The notes beneath the pieces were generated by a model that saw nothing but the letters and a program-made list of their open reading frames with translations, made no database searches and was not told the DNA's origin. This document shows positions 14,101-28,300 of a DNA stretch of 64,000 nucleotides, piece after piece. The DNA comes from Watersipora subatra (taxonomy: Eukaryota > Bryozoa > Gymnolaemata > Cheilostomatida > Watersiporidae), in contig NC_088711.1 in NCBI RefSeq assembly GCF_963576615.1, positions 19,686,182-19,750,181 of the forward strand, written 5' to 3'. The stretch's first letter is position 1. The number at the start of each line of letters is the position of its first letter. A program made the translations under genes and the position numbers.

Positions 14101-14880
14101 ATTTATATGATGTCTGAGTTTTGGTATACATGTACACATTATGTTTTACTTCAACTATAATGCAATAACCAATTTTAAGCTTTTCAGGCATGAGTAACTA
14201 TTTCACAATTCGAAACCATTTTTCTTATTTTTTAGAGAGTTTCCAGTTGCACGTAGTGTATCATTACATCATTTTTCATTTGTATTCAGGTGAAAGTGTT
14301 TTTAGTTTTTAATTTTCACATATGTGACAGCAATGAATACCTTTCTTTTACCCAACCTATCAAAGCATGCGTATGTCCATGGTCACTCAATTTTAAAGCA
14401 ATTAGTGATAAAGGTAATCAATTTAATGTTTTACTAAATAGATATCCAAAATGAACAAATAATGTTCATGAATTTTTATATTAGAATATTACATACTTTT
14501 GTAACTAATAGTAAAATGTACATTTTTAAACTAATACATTAAGCCAACAGTATTGTTGCAATTAGAAATGTGTAAACTACAGCATTGCCCAAGTTAGTTG
14601 TTTAGTGTAGTCAAGGTTAGGGCATACAATTGTTCATTTGGGGTGTTATCATTCACATTGTTAAGGATTCAATATAAGACAATAGTTTTCTCTCAACTCT
14701 AAAGACAACCGTTGTTTGACAGTAGATGACTCATAGCAACGTACTCTAATTCATCTTGATTACACAAACTGCTTAGTCAGGTTCACATCCTTTTTAGTTT
14801 TCATCAGCTGCAAGATAATCTGGTTCATGGTTAAAACAATCACCTTAACCAGCCTTGGAATCTTGTGAACAAATTTTAGG
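11141..14880. other. Intergenic stretch, nothing clear
   Basis: AT-rich DNA between the TIR element and the next repeats. Open frames up to 94 codons (such as 12203-12487) lack recognisable motifs and ATG starts. The missing first exon of NDUFAF3 could lie here or nearer 16302, but I could not identify it. Confidence 0.4.
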
Positions 14881-14881
14881 C

Positions 14882-15255
14882 ATTATTTTGTGACACATTG
14901 TTCTTTTTTTTGTTTATTTAAGTAAGCATGCTCAATTTTGTTCAGATCTGTATTCAAGCATGCAATTAGTCAAGGTTTACCACATGAAGTCTTTTTAATT
15001 TATGTAAATTAATCATCTCAAGTATATATTGTTGCTTAAACTATAACCATTATTTGGGCTTCACATGGTTTCTGTTATTCTTGCTTCATTTTTTTGCCGG
15101 TTTAAGATGCTAGGTTTCAAGGTTTCAAACTTAATAGTAGATTATATTTGTGTAAGTCGAAAATCAAAATACTAATTATTTTAATCGGTATTTGAAAGGT
15201 GTAGTTTTAAGAATATATACTTTTTATAAAATACCTTTGGGTTTAGTGTCAGTGC
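14882..15255. repeat. Dispersed repeat R1, copy 1
   Basis: Direct match to 17100-17480. Shared blocks include TGTGACACATTGT, CACATGAAGTCTTTTTAATT, ATCATCTCAAGTATA and TTGTTGCTT. No inverted ends or coding potential seen. Confidence 0.75.
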
Positions 15256-15502
15256 CTACCAAATTCAAATGCAATGTTAGTGTCATTTGCCTTGTATTTG
15301 GTTTTTTGCTACACAAACACACAAATGAGCATTGTATTGCCATTCATTATGCCAATAAAATATAAAAGTGCATAAAGATTTGCAGGGATTGCAACATCTG
15401 TTACAATCTGTAACAAAGCCTTTTGACACTTGATTAGAAATCTCAATCATATGTAGAGAAAACATTCTCAATGTTACTTGTGAGAAGTCAATATACAGGT
15501 AT

Positions 15503-15983
15503 TCATCGACTGACGACCTATGCGACATGTCCACCCGACTTTACGACTACGTTTGTGGGAAGGTCAGGCAGTTCAGTGCGAGGCGTAGCGTAAGCCGTTC
15601 TTCATTATTTTCGGTAAGCTTTTTTGTTATCTTTTCATTAAAGCGAACTTCTTCTGCCACACGATATCAACAATGATTTCTCTTAAAGTTAAAATTAGGC
15701 AATTTGTGTACTGATTATATACATGTACGTTATTAAGAAATATACGTTGATCGCCATGGCGAGTTCATTGTTATCCGTTATGGTCAAAACGGATTCGCAA
15801 GCAGATAAATGATAGAATCGTTTAGTTAAAAGTTTGAAGTTTACCAAACTACATACTAAACTTCCTTCAAGTATTTTTTTAGTAAACTAAATTCATTAAA
15901 GTAAGAATCAGAATATACAGAATCGACTTACATCCGATTCGACTTATGGCCGGCCCAAACCAAATGCGTTCGTCAGTCGGCGA
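15503..15983. mobile_element. Small MITE-like element with CGACTGACGA ends
   Basis: The left end TCATCGACTGACGA and the reverse complement of the right end, TCGCCGACTGACGA, agree at 12 of 14 positions. The element is 480 bp with no coding capacity. Only one copy was seen here. Confidence 0.5.
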
Positions 15984-16007
15984 CTAGTTGTACGTCTTTT
16001 TGTAATC

Positions 16008-16258
16008 TTTACTACAATAAGCATGGTGTATGTCCATCAGTCTCAAGCCATGGTTGGACTTTAGGAAAAAAGTTGTACTGCACAGTATTCAAACTCACGA
16101 CCATTTGCTTGGGAGACCGACGCACTAACCACTGCATCAATCATTCGCCTTCATTGTTTTTGAATTATTGTGCACGTACTTATTCCCTGTGTATTATTGG
16201 CACACCTGACAATCTCTCACAACACACTAGACTTCCAGGATTCTAGTATTAAATAGTC
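16008..16258 (-). repeat. tRNA-related SINE-like repeat, family F2
   Basis: The edge reads ATCTTTACTACAATAAGCA. On the minus strand a tRNA-like region has an A-box-like TGATGCAGTGGTTAGTGCG and a B-box-like TTTGAATAC downstream. It ends just upstream of the first recognised NDUFAF3 exon. Confidence 0.65.
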
Positions 16259-16301
16259 TGCATATATTACGTAAATCAATGTGACGGTTGACCACTTGCA
16301 G

Positions 16302-19300
16302 GTTTCGGAAGGTTCCAGCTCAGAGTCAGTTCTCTGCTGACGTAGAAGGAGAGCCCTACAAGACAACTGTCACAGTAGAGAATCAAGCGGAACACTACCT
16401 CCAAATTGATAGCTACAGCACCCTAGGCTTCAAACTCAATAATGGCTTTCGCACTATTGGTCCATTAGCGCTTTTTCCAAGGACTGCTTTGTTTTGGAAT
16501 GTGAGTTCATGTTAGACCTTGTTCATCTCAGTTTGGCAGACTCCTTCGTACTACACAACACTGTTATTTTCTAGGTGATCATTTTAAATCGTTCTTTTTT
16601 TAATTTTAATCTTATCTATAATCAGCATGTCAGTACATTTTTCACAACTCACATTTCATATTCTTTGGTTTGTTGCTTCAAAAGGTTATCTCCACCTTGC
16701 TCACATAGTTTGTCTAGTCTAGCTAATGTTCTAACCAATTTCCTCTCATTTCTTTTCGGTCCCACTTGTTTTTTTACTCACCAGCTATTTCACCCCTCTA
16801 CTCGTATCATACCCTAATTAGTACAAGAGTTTATCTTAAACCAAGTTCAACTTAGTTTTACAGAATCCTTCACAGCTCTGTTACCTTCTGTGATAATTTT
16901 AAACTGATATTTTTTTCATATCTCACATTCCTCAACTAATCCTCATGAAAAACAATTCCGTTAAGATGGATTATTACATGGCCATCATCTATATTACCAA
17001 CCAAACCTATTGTCAGCACAATCAAAGGAAAAGTAAAGCTGTTCGTAGTATAATAATATTATTAAACATATATAAAATAATATAATAAACATAATAGTAT
17101 TGTGTGACACATTGTCTTTTTTGTTTAGAGTTGTTTATGCCCGTTAAGTAAGAATGTTCAATTTGGATCAGGCCTGTATCAAAGCATAGAATTAATCAAG
17201 GTTTATCACATGAAGTCTTTTTAATTTATGTGATTATGTAAATTTTTAATTTATGTAAATTTATCATCTCAAGTATACATGTATATTGTTGCTTGAACTA
17301 TACCCAATACTTGGGCTACACATGGTTTTTGTTGTTCATCCTATTTTTCGTGTTAGCAGATTTTAATAGGTAGTTTTAATAGAATATTTGTGTAGGTTGA
17401 TAACATAAATATTCATTATTATGATCAGCACTTGGAAAAGTGTAATTTGGAAAACGCTCAATTTTTACAAAATAATAGTAGTATTGTGTCAGAGTAGGGA
17501 GGTGATTAGGCTATATGACTTATAAATGGTTATGGTGCTTATTTAAGCATTGAAGAAAATTTTGCAAGACAATAACAACGCTTCACCAATTCTCACATAT
17601 GTATTATAACTTCAATCATTATGGATTATTTTAAACTGCATTCAACTAGGATTAATCTGGACATACAAAAGTAGTTTCCTTAATCCTAAAGCTTAGTTTA
17701 TTGTGGCAAGTTTAGTCTGGAGAAGGAAAGGAGTGCCAGATTTATTGCCTTGTCACGACCAAACCATCAATAATTCTGGAACTTATGAAAATAGCCTTGC
17801 GTGTCAGACAGATGAGGAATTTTACATTTAAAGACATCATTGAAAAACGATTAGCGGTATTGCCAGTCTAAAGTGCTGGTCTGCATATGTCATCAAAGAA
17901 AATCGATGACTTATGCATTAATAATAGTGACGATCTTCACAAGTTGCCCGATGAAAGGGATATTGTGTTATGGATAGTTTTAAGTGTCAGTTTTGAAGCA
18001 TCCATTGAATCAAGGTTAATTTGCATGCCACTCAATTAACAGACCGAAGTTCGTGTCTCTAAAGATGAGAGTGCCGTATGAAAAACATTTGGCGCTTCCG
18101 GAGTTGCTTTGAACTACACCTCCGACAATAAAATATAATTTTTTTTACTTAAAATTAATAGTTGGGCCTAAAAATCTTAAGTTGTTTTTAAAATGGTTTC
18201 TAACCATGCTCAATACAGTCCTGTCACATGGCATCGTCCAACTCCGGTACATACCTGTAGTTAGTGTTATAGAAGAGAGGGGGGTTGAGGCGTTTTTGCC
18301 GCAGCGTGCCTTAGTGTTTGTTATCCAGATTCGTTGCATACTCATTTACATCTAGCCAAGCTTTGTAAAGATGTTAGTACATACTAGTTGTTAATTGGAC
18401 ATCAATGGTTGTGCATCAATTGAGAAGTTGTGTGCACTTGACAGCATCACTCGACTCATCTCAAATTTATATTAATGTACATGAATCATTATAACATTTT
18501 ATTACGTTGCTTAAGATGTATATCATGTTGCTCAGTAGCTGTAAAACTAGCTATTTTACTGTTGGAACTTGTAGTTGAACAATAAGCTGATGTTCCGTGT
18601 ACTATTATACAGATTGGCGGTGCTGAAAATATTAACATAGAATCACTTAGTCTCTTCACTGTACTCGAACCCAAACTAGGTATGTACCATTAACAGGTTT
18701 ATGCATGAGTGACTTTTGCAGAAATGTGATGGTTTCTGACTAAACTTGTCTAGGAACTTTTGTTTTTGTTTTTCAATGTTCTGGTAAAAAATTTTAATCA
18801 TGAGAAAAAAAATTAATGTTTTAGCTTTATTCAATGCAAAGTTATATGCGGTAAATCAATGTCACAATTTGAAAATTTTAACAATATATGTTTTGAAAAA
18901 TGTTAATGAGTCTTAATATTCAACAGGAAATAATTGTTTACTTTTGTTTTTCCTTAGCTATAGTATGTTTGTTTTAATTACCACAGGCAATCAATACAGG
19001 AAATTGGCCTTTAAACCTTTGTAAACAAATATAGCACATGATTTCATACTCGAAGCATGTGGGCAACTTTGTGCCGTGTTTGTAGCAATATAGCAATTCC
19101 TAGACAAGTCATGTTTCTAAAAAAACATACATGTATGTCTTTAGTAGTTTCTTTTTTTGATGCTCATCGCTTGTGTGAATTGGTTATTGAAGTCCATGAA
19201 GGGTGCTAGCGCATCATCTGCTTGGTATAATCTTTACATATAAATCTCAAAGTTTGTCGTCGTCTGTCCAGCTATAGCTATTAAAATCTAGCATTGAAAA

Positions 19301-22300
19301 ATTTGTATCGCAGAAGATTTGATCTCGGGACTTCCCGTTCACAAAGCGCCAAGCAAACTCAATAAGCTGCACGAGATGCAATGGATTCATTGGTCGATAT
19401 GAGTCATTATCTGTATTAAAATACGCATATCGAGTCTACGTTACGGGCGATGTCACTGAACCTTCCTCTCACAGTTCTTATTAGTAAATTTAGCAATACG
19501 GATACTAGCTTACTCAATGTAGTTGCCAATGGCAACTACATTACCTGCAACTGTTTATAAGCTGTTTATTAATACCTGTGCAACACCGAGCATTCTACTA
19601 GTCTTTACTATAATAAGAGTTGTTATCGCCCGTCTGTCCAAAGCCACCCATAATGCATTACACAGGAATCCAACTTAGATATTTGGCTTAGCAGCCAGGC
19701 ATACTACCAACTAAGCCACTCGACCATCATGCTGCGTTTCAGAATAAATGGTGCAGATACCTATGACACATGATGATCTCTTATGGCACACAGGACTGCC
19801 AGTCTGCTTGTATTAAAGTTGAACGAGTATCAGTTATACTAAATCAGTCTTTTAACAGATTGTAATTAAATAGTTTTTTGCAAGTGGCTGATTAGACAGC
19901 CGGTCTAGTATAGACAAAGTGAATATTTTTATAGGGTGTCTTCATGTTTTTTTGATCTCAGATAAGTTCTTCTGTGTGTTTTCTTCGTTTCATGGTCTGG
20001 AAGGGCAGTGTTTCTTGTGTGTGTAGTTGGTGGGTGTCTCGTTTGAACAAATAATTTAAAATTTTGTGTTGATCTCTGGGAGTTGTGGAGTTATCTGCTT
20101 GATATGTAATAATGTTCATAGATTTGCATGCCAACAACAGAGAAACACGTGTAGTATCTATACATCAGGCTAATTCTATTTATCAGACAGATTGATTCAT
20201 GAAATAACTTTTTAAACTAGTGGGCTGATGCTTAGAGTGGTACAGCACAGGATTTATAATCTACTATATAAATGGCAATCGTTGTCTGTCTGTCTGTTTG
20301 TCCAGTTAGAGCAATAAAGTTTTAATAACAAAGTCTGCTTTGTAGTTCTGGAAGCGTCGAGCTTGTCCATTAGACCCACAGGTTCAACTGAGCATAATGA
20401 TCAATAATGGTGAAGATATTCATCACATGGTTGAAATACGCATAACGACGTTGCGTCACACGTAACTAACGATTACCAGCTGGCCTCACTATGTGAATGC
20501 CCGGCGTTGCAAGGGTAATAAAAACAGCTTATAAACGATTGCAGGGAATGTAGTGTAAATGTAATGTAGTAGGTAAGGTAATGCAGATAGTGTAATATTT
20601 ATACTGTTTTTATTACCCATGCAACACAGGGCATTCAGTTAATCTTTACTATAATAAGAACCCTGTCTGTCTGAAGCTATGCTTAAGGTTACAACAAAAT
20701 TGCTTTCAACTGGATTCAAACCCACACCTTTTAGCTTGGAAGACCAGCGCATTGCCATCTGCACCAATCGACCAGCATGCCGGGGTGTGTAATAAATGTG
20801 CAGTACTTATTACACCTGATGGTCATTCACGGCGCACTAGGCTGCCAGGGTACTAGTAGATAAAACATGATATAGCCAACTAATAAAGTGGTCCAAATAT
20901 ATAGAGCACGCAAAAATAGGAGTATTCGAAATGGATATGAGTAATTACTTCACTAGACAGGAGGTTGAAAATAATACGCAGGAAGTTGAACCGGTAGACG
21001 ATGCTCAGTGTCAATCCAATGTGGTGATTCAATACTACTTGATGTTTCTTTTGTCTATCAGTTGTCTCAATCTTGATATCTTCGCGGGGCAGATGTCAGT
21101 TTCTCTCATCTTCCAATATTCGGCCAAGTCAACCTTTCACCTAGTTTTACTAATTAGCTTCCAAGCTTGTAATTATTGCTTTTGCTCTTTGGGTGGTTTT
21201 TAAAACCAACCGAAATTTGGGAAGATGTCAATTACATCACACGTCTAGTTTAACAGCCAGCTGTTACTGTATTGGATATCTGAGTCAGCTGTGAGGGGGC
21301 TCCATTTATGTAATTTAAAGATGTTAGTGACCAACATAACCAACATAATGACAAACTGAACCAACATATCGGATGTCAAAAGGTTTAGTAAGTTGACACT
21401 GCGGAAGTACTTGGGTACTATCATACCCAGTTTAGTTTGATTGGGCGTGTTTTTAATTATAGCAATATAGTAGGGATTTTTTGAGTTATCACCCCATGTA
21501 CACAAATTCCTACGCATTGCACGATATCGATGCTTATCAGAGTATATTGCTCCGCAATACTATTAGATTACAAACTTTTAAAGCACTTGTGTTCAACTCA
21601 TTTAATAATTATTTCTGTCTGCCCTTTTTATTTTGGCATGTAACGAAGAACACCATTTTGTTGATTTTTACGAATGCCTGTAAAAAATCATGCATACATA
21701 TTACATAACTTCTCATGATGTGTTATGCCTTCGTTTCATTCAGTCTTTTCTTTGAGCTAAAATTATATTGTTACATTATTATCTGTATATATTGATTTAC
21801 ACGATTTTAGCCTAATTATGTTTGTTAGCCTCGGATCGTGATTTTGACCTCTGGTAACATTCTCATGTCTGATTGTATTATTGAGGACATTTGAATTGTT
21901 ATTATCAGAAATATGACAGTTAAAGATCTTTCTGCTAGGCTTAAAGATGTGATTGCGCCAAATTTTAGTTGATTTTAACAGAAAGTATCGATGTTTTTTT
22001 ATCATTTGAGATGTTGTTTTAGGCGATCTCACTGTCAAGATATTAGAAGTTTAAAATCAACAAAAATGTGTCGTGGTAAAAACGCTAAAAAAAGTGCCCA
22101 GACTTGCCCAAAATGATGTATATAGTGAGACAGCCTGTCTCTATCTCTCGTATTCACATCGGCTATTTGCGATAAAAGTCTAGTCCTACACGGCTCTATT
22201 GGCATATATTTTATTTTGTATTTGCTCATGTTTGGTAGAATAAAATTTTTAATCTAATTACAGATACATTATCATAAATGTCTCAAACGCCTCAAATAAG

Positions 22301-25300
22301 TGTAATTAAAAATTTGTCATATCGGTTTTCTCTAAATGCTGTGTAAACATCTGAGTACCGACTACGATTCTGCCAGTCTACGGTAATTAGGTTGTCGAGT
22401 TAACATATTTCATTGCAGCCTTTGTATCAGTGGAGTTTTCAGTTGCTACCCACACTGGAAACTAGTTACTAGATAAAATAAGCACGCTGCATCTTTGAAA
22501 AAAATATGTTCGAATATATGGTGAAACCAACTGCATCCTTAAAAAAGTCGTGTATAGTCAACGTTATCTAGACATTATTGGTATCAATTTGTGGAAAAAA
22601 AATTTACTGGTCACATTTGATTAGTTTATTCAAGTACAAAACAAATGGTTGTACGAGTTGGCCAAAATAGTGAACGCAAAACAAAGTCAATTTTTTTGAA
22701 ATCAACTAACCCTCCAATTCTGGCAAAGTGTTAATAAAGCCATTCTTGCACCTGGTTGGCAGTTTGTGGCATGGACTCACCTGTTTTCACTTAGTAGTGT
22801 GGAGCATAAAATTTTTTGAGTAGTTCTTAATATTTGGTCTGTTGGAGTTGAGTCGAGCTACGCAAAAGTACCTGCCAATACAGCTCTGAATACATTTCAT
22901 AAATCCATCTATCAGACAAGAGTTTGGCACAGGTGGCAACAGAGCTATGACGTATTTGATATGTTCTGCAAGTCATCTTTTACAATATCCTCCACATTAT
23001 TATTTTATTATATAATTTTTACAAGCCAAAAAATTTTTATCTCAGCAAAATGCTTTCATTAATAACATTCATCCAAGTCATGGCCACTCACATAGTTTCA
23101 GCTCATATAATAGGACAAATTAATTTACAGCAGTAAACTCAAAATCTGTATGTATTATATCTGGATATTTCTTTTCATCTGTAGTCCTAAGATATGTATC
23201 TTTCACTATGTTGTATACGCAGGTTGGTAGTGATCATAACTCTGATCTTATAAGTCCTTGTGGGTATGTCCAAAATACCAATGATCTGTAGGTGCATGAT
23301 TTCCTCTGTAAGCCTTTCAGATGGTTTCAGACACTCCGCATCTGGATACTTGGGTACTAACAAAATATTAAACTTTTATTATCTTTAGATAACTTATTGA
23401 ATCTCGCTTGGAAGTGATATGACATCTAGTAAAATTATCAGTAATAAAAATACAATTAGCTGCAAAACTTACCGTGGTAGTGTCGGTAGTTATGAAAGGC
23501 CATTCTCAATGGACTTCATTTTATAAGGTCTGTAATCTCCTGCACTTCTGCAACACACTTGAGACCAGCCTGAGAAACAGAATGCCACATATCATGGTTT
23601 GTGCAGCGCACATTTATGTCTCTCTTTCTCTTGTATGGCAGTTTCCACGCTGACATAACTGCTCCATTGGTGGCACTACATAAATATCCTGTAATCAATA
23701 AAGCAAATGTAATAAATATAAGTCATTCGTAGATATGTCGTTCTAATGTGTATCTACTGAAAGCTTTCAATTTAGCAGTTAGATAGATTGCGAGTGTAAA
23801 ATTACAAAATAAACAAATGTTTAACAAAAGCATAAGTACGTCAAGCCAACAATTTGAAGCTTTGTGTCTGGGAGTTAAAGATGAGCATTGATCAATCCAT
23901 TTTCTTCACTTTCTACAAGTGAGCAGTGAACATAAATTCTAAACTGCCAAAGAAAATTCGAAGCAAATATTATAGCTAAGTGAAACAATAAAAAAGTTAT
24001 GAAACGATGATTCACGATAGCGATAAGTTATAATTTTATTAATTAGTAAATGTATTCATGAGTAGTAAAATTATTACCTTTAGTTTAGTATATATATAGG
24101 AGAGTTAAAGTTAAAAATAGATTTACCTCCATTCTCCTATCTTCCTCTGCAGCATAACGCTGCTGACGCCTGTCAGCTCCAACGAGTTAAATTGAGGCTG
24201 TCTGCCCCAATCTCTAACCAGCTGATGCTCAAAAAGCTCGGAATCACTTTCGATGGAACTGGAAGCATTGTTAAATTTCTGTTGTTCGTCAAGAAAACGA
24301 GTCGACGCTACATGCGCGATCTAGTAATTCAGTAAATTTCTTAACGACGAGAATCTTTGATATCACGGACGATGCGTTTTACTAGCGATAACAATTATTA
24401 TGACCCATATAAAAATTTCTTGCTTATGATTGGCTTAAGAAGAGATAGCATATTTATCGCTCACAGGCTCTTTCCATATGTACCACTATACATGTCATGA
24501 ATCAAGCACCAGCTTGAATCTGAGCGTTTCAAAAAATGACCTCATTCAATCGCTTATATCACTGGACAGAGCTAGTCTTCAAAGACAAAAATGAAATCAA
24601 AGTTTAGCTGATGTTTTAACCTTATATTGGTTTTAATTTCATTTGAATGACTTCAATGGTGCAATCACATCTTTAACCAGGTTACACTGGTTTAGTGAGT
24701 TGGGCCAAGAGCCAGAATCAGACGATTCATGTCTTTAGAGGTTTCGAGGTTCTAGACGATAGATGTTTGTTCTCTCTGGTCGAGGTGTTCTACCGATGTC
24801 TCTCTGTGAACATGACAATATGTTTTTGGGAATGATTGACTCAATCATGATATAAAAAACAACGAATGTACTTGAATGATGTTACTTTTTTCTGAGTTTG
24901 GTTCTGACCGATGTGGTTGCTCCTTATAGAGTTTCGTCGCTTTGCCAGAGATTTAAACACATTAAAAGGTTCGGTTGCTGTGTGACCAATTCTTTCACAT
25001 ACACCTTGGCAACTGAGTCTCATTTCATACCTGCACCTTACAATCTTTTAAATTTTTAATTTACGGTTATTTTATTCTCCACCGTGTCCGTTTATTTTGC
25101 TATTACACTCCAACCCTAATTGCTAATGATTACCTCTTGACTTGACCTCTTCTTGACCTCTCCTCTGATTCGCATGGTTAGACTTGTGAGTCAGCTTTTA
25201 CAAATCCTTCGTTTTTTCGCGACGTCATTCTATCGTTGTCTGCCATCTTTATGGACAACTTTTATCGTTAAAAACACGAAGGTTCTGCAATTAATTATTG

Positions 25301-28300
25301 CAAACAATGCTTTTGTTTGCAAATTTTTTATTTTAGTATCAAAACAACACCAAAAAGTACTATTAATCAAGAGAATGACGATCGTTTTCTACAAAGATGG
25401 CGGCTTTTTTGTGGACGAGCACATGTGCAAACAGGGTGATGACGTCAAAAAATGATAGATGGTGAAGCTACAAGAACATAATTTGGAACCAACTAGTACT
25501 AACTCTGCAAACGCTGTTGCTGCAACTCAAACTCGATTACTTTAAATGTACTTTTAGCTTACCAAAGTCAACGATGCAGACTCGGTTCGATTTTATTCCC
25601 ACCTAGAATCTTCTTTGGCTTAGTGCCTCAAAAGTTCTCTCCACCTTACTTGTACGATTTGTCTAGCCCAGCTAATTTTCTAATCAGTTTCCTCTCATTT
25701 CTTTGCAGTTCTACGTGTTATACTGCTCACTGGCCATTTTCCCCCCCACCCCTCTACTCCTATAATACAGTAATTAGTACAAGAGTTTATGGTAAACCTA
25801 CATGTAGTTCATCTCAGTATCACAGAATCCTTCAGTTCTGTGATCTCCAGTGGTTGTTATAAACTGATATTTTTTCCAAATCTCACATTCCTCAACTAAT
25901 CCTCGTGAAACACAATTCCGCTAAGATGGGTTATTACATAGCCGTCATCTATATTACCAACCAAACCTGCTGTAGGAAGACATTGATGTGCAACTAGATA
26001 AAAAGTAAAGCAGTGGGTAAGAATTCTATTATAAAAACTTTATCATAATTATTGTTGTTATATATAAATATAATCATTATTATAATCTTTGTCAGTAAGG
26101 TAACTGAGCTAAATTAATAATAAATATTTTTGTTTTTATTATTTTATTTATATTATTATAAATTAAATATTTATAAATCATAAATTAATTATGATATATA
26201 AATGTTCAGGTGATGCATAAATAAAAATTAATACAAATCTTCCAGCTCTTGCCAACCCTCTGTCAGCTCTGTCTGCGGAACCTTCCTCTAAAATACAAAC
26301 CATCACACCAATTCAATTGCACTCAATTTTACATTTTTGGCAACTCACTGTAATCCCACTAATTTTTCAGTACATGCAAACAAAGAACTGGCAATGGTTC
26401 AAAACAAACATTGTAAGTGTTCTGCCCTGCCACTGTTCACAATTATTTTTATGACTCATAAACTGAGCGGCTTTTGGAGTTATCCTCTTTGTGTTTAACT
26501 GTTACGTTTTCCTGCTAAAAATGTTTTAGATTTTTACCTCTACATTTATTTCCAGACCGGTTTATTTCTATTATTCATCTAGAAGCTATTTTACTATTGC
26601 ATTGGAGTCATGAAGCGTTGTAAAACAGTCTCCGGTGTTGGTGCACTAATTTAGTCACTCCCCTTCATTGCCACATACATAATAGATATTAATAGATAAC
26701 GGATAATAGATAAACACCTATTCATTTTTGATTGATTGCTCTGGAAGCATTGCTCAAGTCTGGTCAACCAAGCTCTGACAAATGTTTGGCAGTTGTTTAA
26801 ACTCACATGAGTATAGCAATCTATTTTAGGATACACAGGAAACTGACAAGTGTGTAAATGTGTTTTTGTCTGCAACTCTTTACTGTCTCTTCGCATTACT
26901 GATGTACCACATGCTGGTAGGCTCTGATGCTCTGCAGCAGAATATGCTTTTAGCCAGCAGAATGCCCCTATAATATGATAATTGGTAAAATAGTGATATG
27001 GAAAGGATATAGAGCCCATTTCATGTTGTTTTTCTATCACTTCCTATCCTATGACAAGCCGAATTATGTTCACATTGCCGCTGCTGAATTGCTGCTGCCA
27101 ATTGCCGCTGCCGAATTGTTGCTGCCGAATTTCCACTGTACTTTGCAATGAGTTTAAGTTTTTTTCTTCGTTTGTGAGGAATAATATACATTTTAACATT
27201 AGGCAATATAAAAACCTGCTCAAAAGTATGTAAATGTATTGTACGAACGTATCAATTCAAGATGGTTTTTTTTTCACAAAATCTGTGGTGATCTTGGTAT
27301 TTGTCTTTCTCAATTCATAGCTTGTTTTCTGCACCCAAATCTTGTATAAATGTATTTTATTTCCATCATGATTTTGTATATTATACATGTATAATAGGTG
27401 TATGTTACACAGTTTAGGAATATATTATTTATAATTAGTGGAGGAGTTTCCCTCCCATGTCCTTGAAGAAGTTCATGAACTTGCAAACAGAATCTGCCAC
27501 TTTATTAAATTGGTTTTACAGGCTCTTGTTTGTTAGCGTTCACTGCGCTAATATCACTACTAATATATTAAAAAATGACTTAGATAGTGTGTGTATAAAA
27601 TGTTACATAATTAGGTAAAATATGTTTAATTATTTCATTTTCTAAATCAGAATTAGCCCTTCACATTTTACTACGATAGTTACGGTTTGTTTAGATTAGA
27701 CTTAGATCTGAACAGGTATGCTGACTAGTATAGTTGGGTATTGTCTCAAATTGTTTCCAAGGTTAGACTAAAGTGACGCGATCAAATACTTCTCCTATTC
27801 AAGTTCGCTTATCGCACGTGAGAGAACGCAACCTATGCAATGTTTTTGAACTTGGTTACAACAAAACACTTTTTGTGTTCATTAACGATAATATACAGTG
27901 CATACATTCCTCACTCACTCTTTGACAATCCACCAATTAAAAATAGTGCGAGACATACTCACCGGGGTTCAACTGCAGGTCAAATAGTGAGTGAGGTCAA
28001 ACTCCCCCACTTAACGACTCAATCACGGAAATCTGTCTAAATTTCAGAAGTTTCAACGATTTATTACAGTCGCTTATTTCCAAATCTAGGCAGGTAAACC
28101 CAGCCCAGGATGAATTTCATCCAACTGTTTTTTGTGTTGAGCTTTTGTAAAGTGGTTGGGAGTGGTGCCAGCCACCTGATGGTTCCGCTAATATAGGCCA
28201 AGGGTAATTGGGAGTCTATTACCTGTCCACTTGCGGTTGTTTTCAGATTTATTACTTGTGGGAGTCGGGGAACCTGAAGGGATGGAATTGGTGAGCAAAG

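Noticed and set aside
15525-15631. Possible NDUFAF3 first exon with a mitochondrial presequence-like peptide ending SRSSLFS
   Set aside because: The donor phase does not fit the exon at 16302, and the stretch lies inside a MITE-like element.
16575-16638. Possible missing NDUFAF3 exon right after 16500
   Set aside because: It has an acceptor and a phase-compatible GTACAT donor, but the peptide (VIILNRSFFNFNLIYNQ) lacks the acidic residues of the family.
18145-18345. Possible small nuclear RNA-like sequence (CATACCTG near 18251)
   Set aside because: Compared by eye with U1, U2, U4, U5 and U12 and found no consistent match.
26651-27040. 129-codon minus-strand open frame
   Set aside because: No ATG at the start of the frame, no motif, no splice sites; such lengths occur by chance in this AT-rich window.
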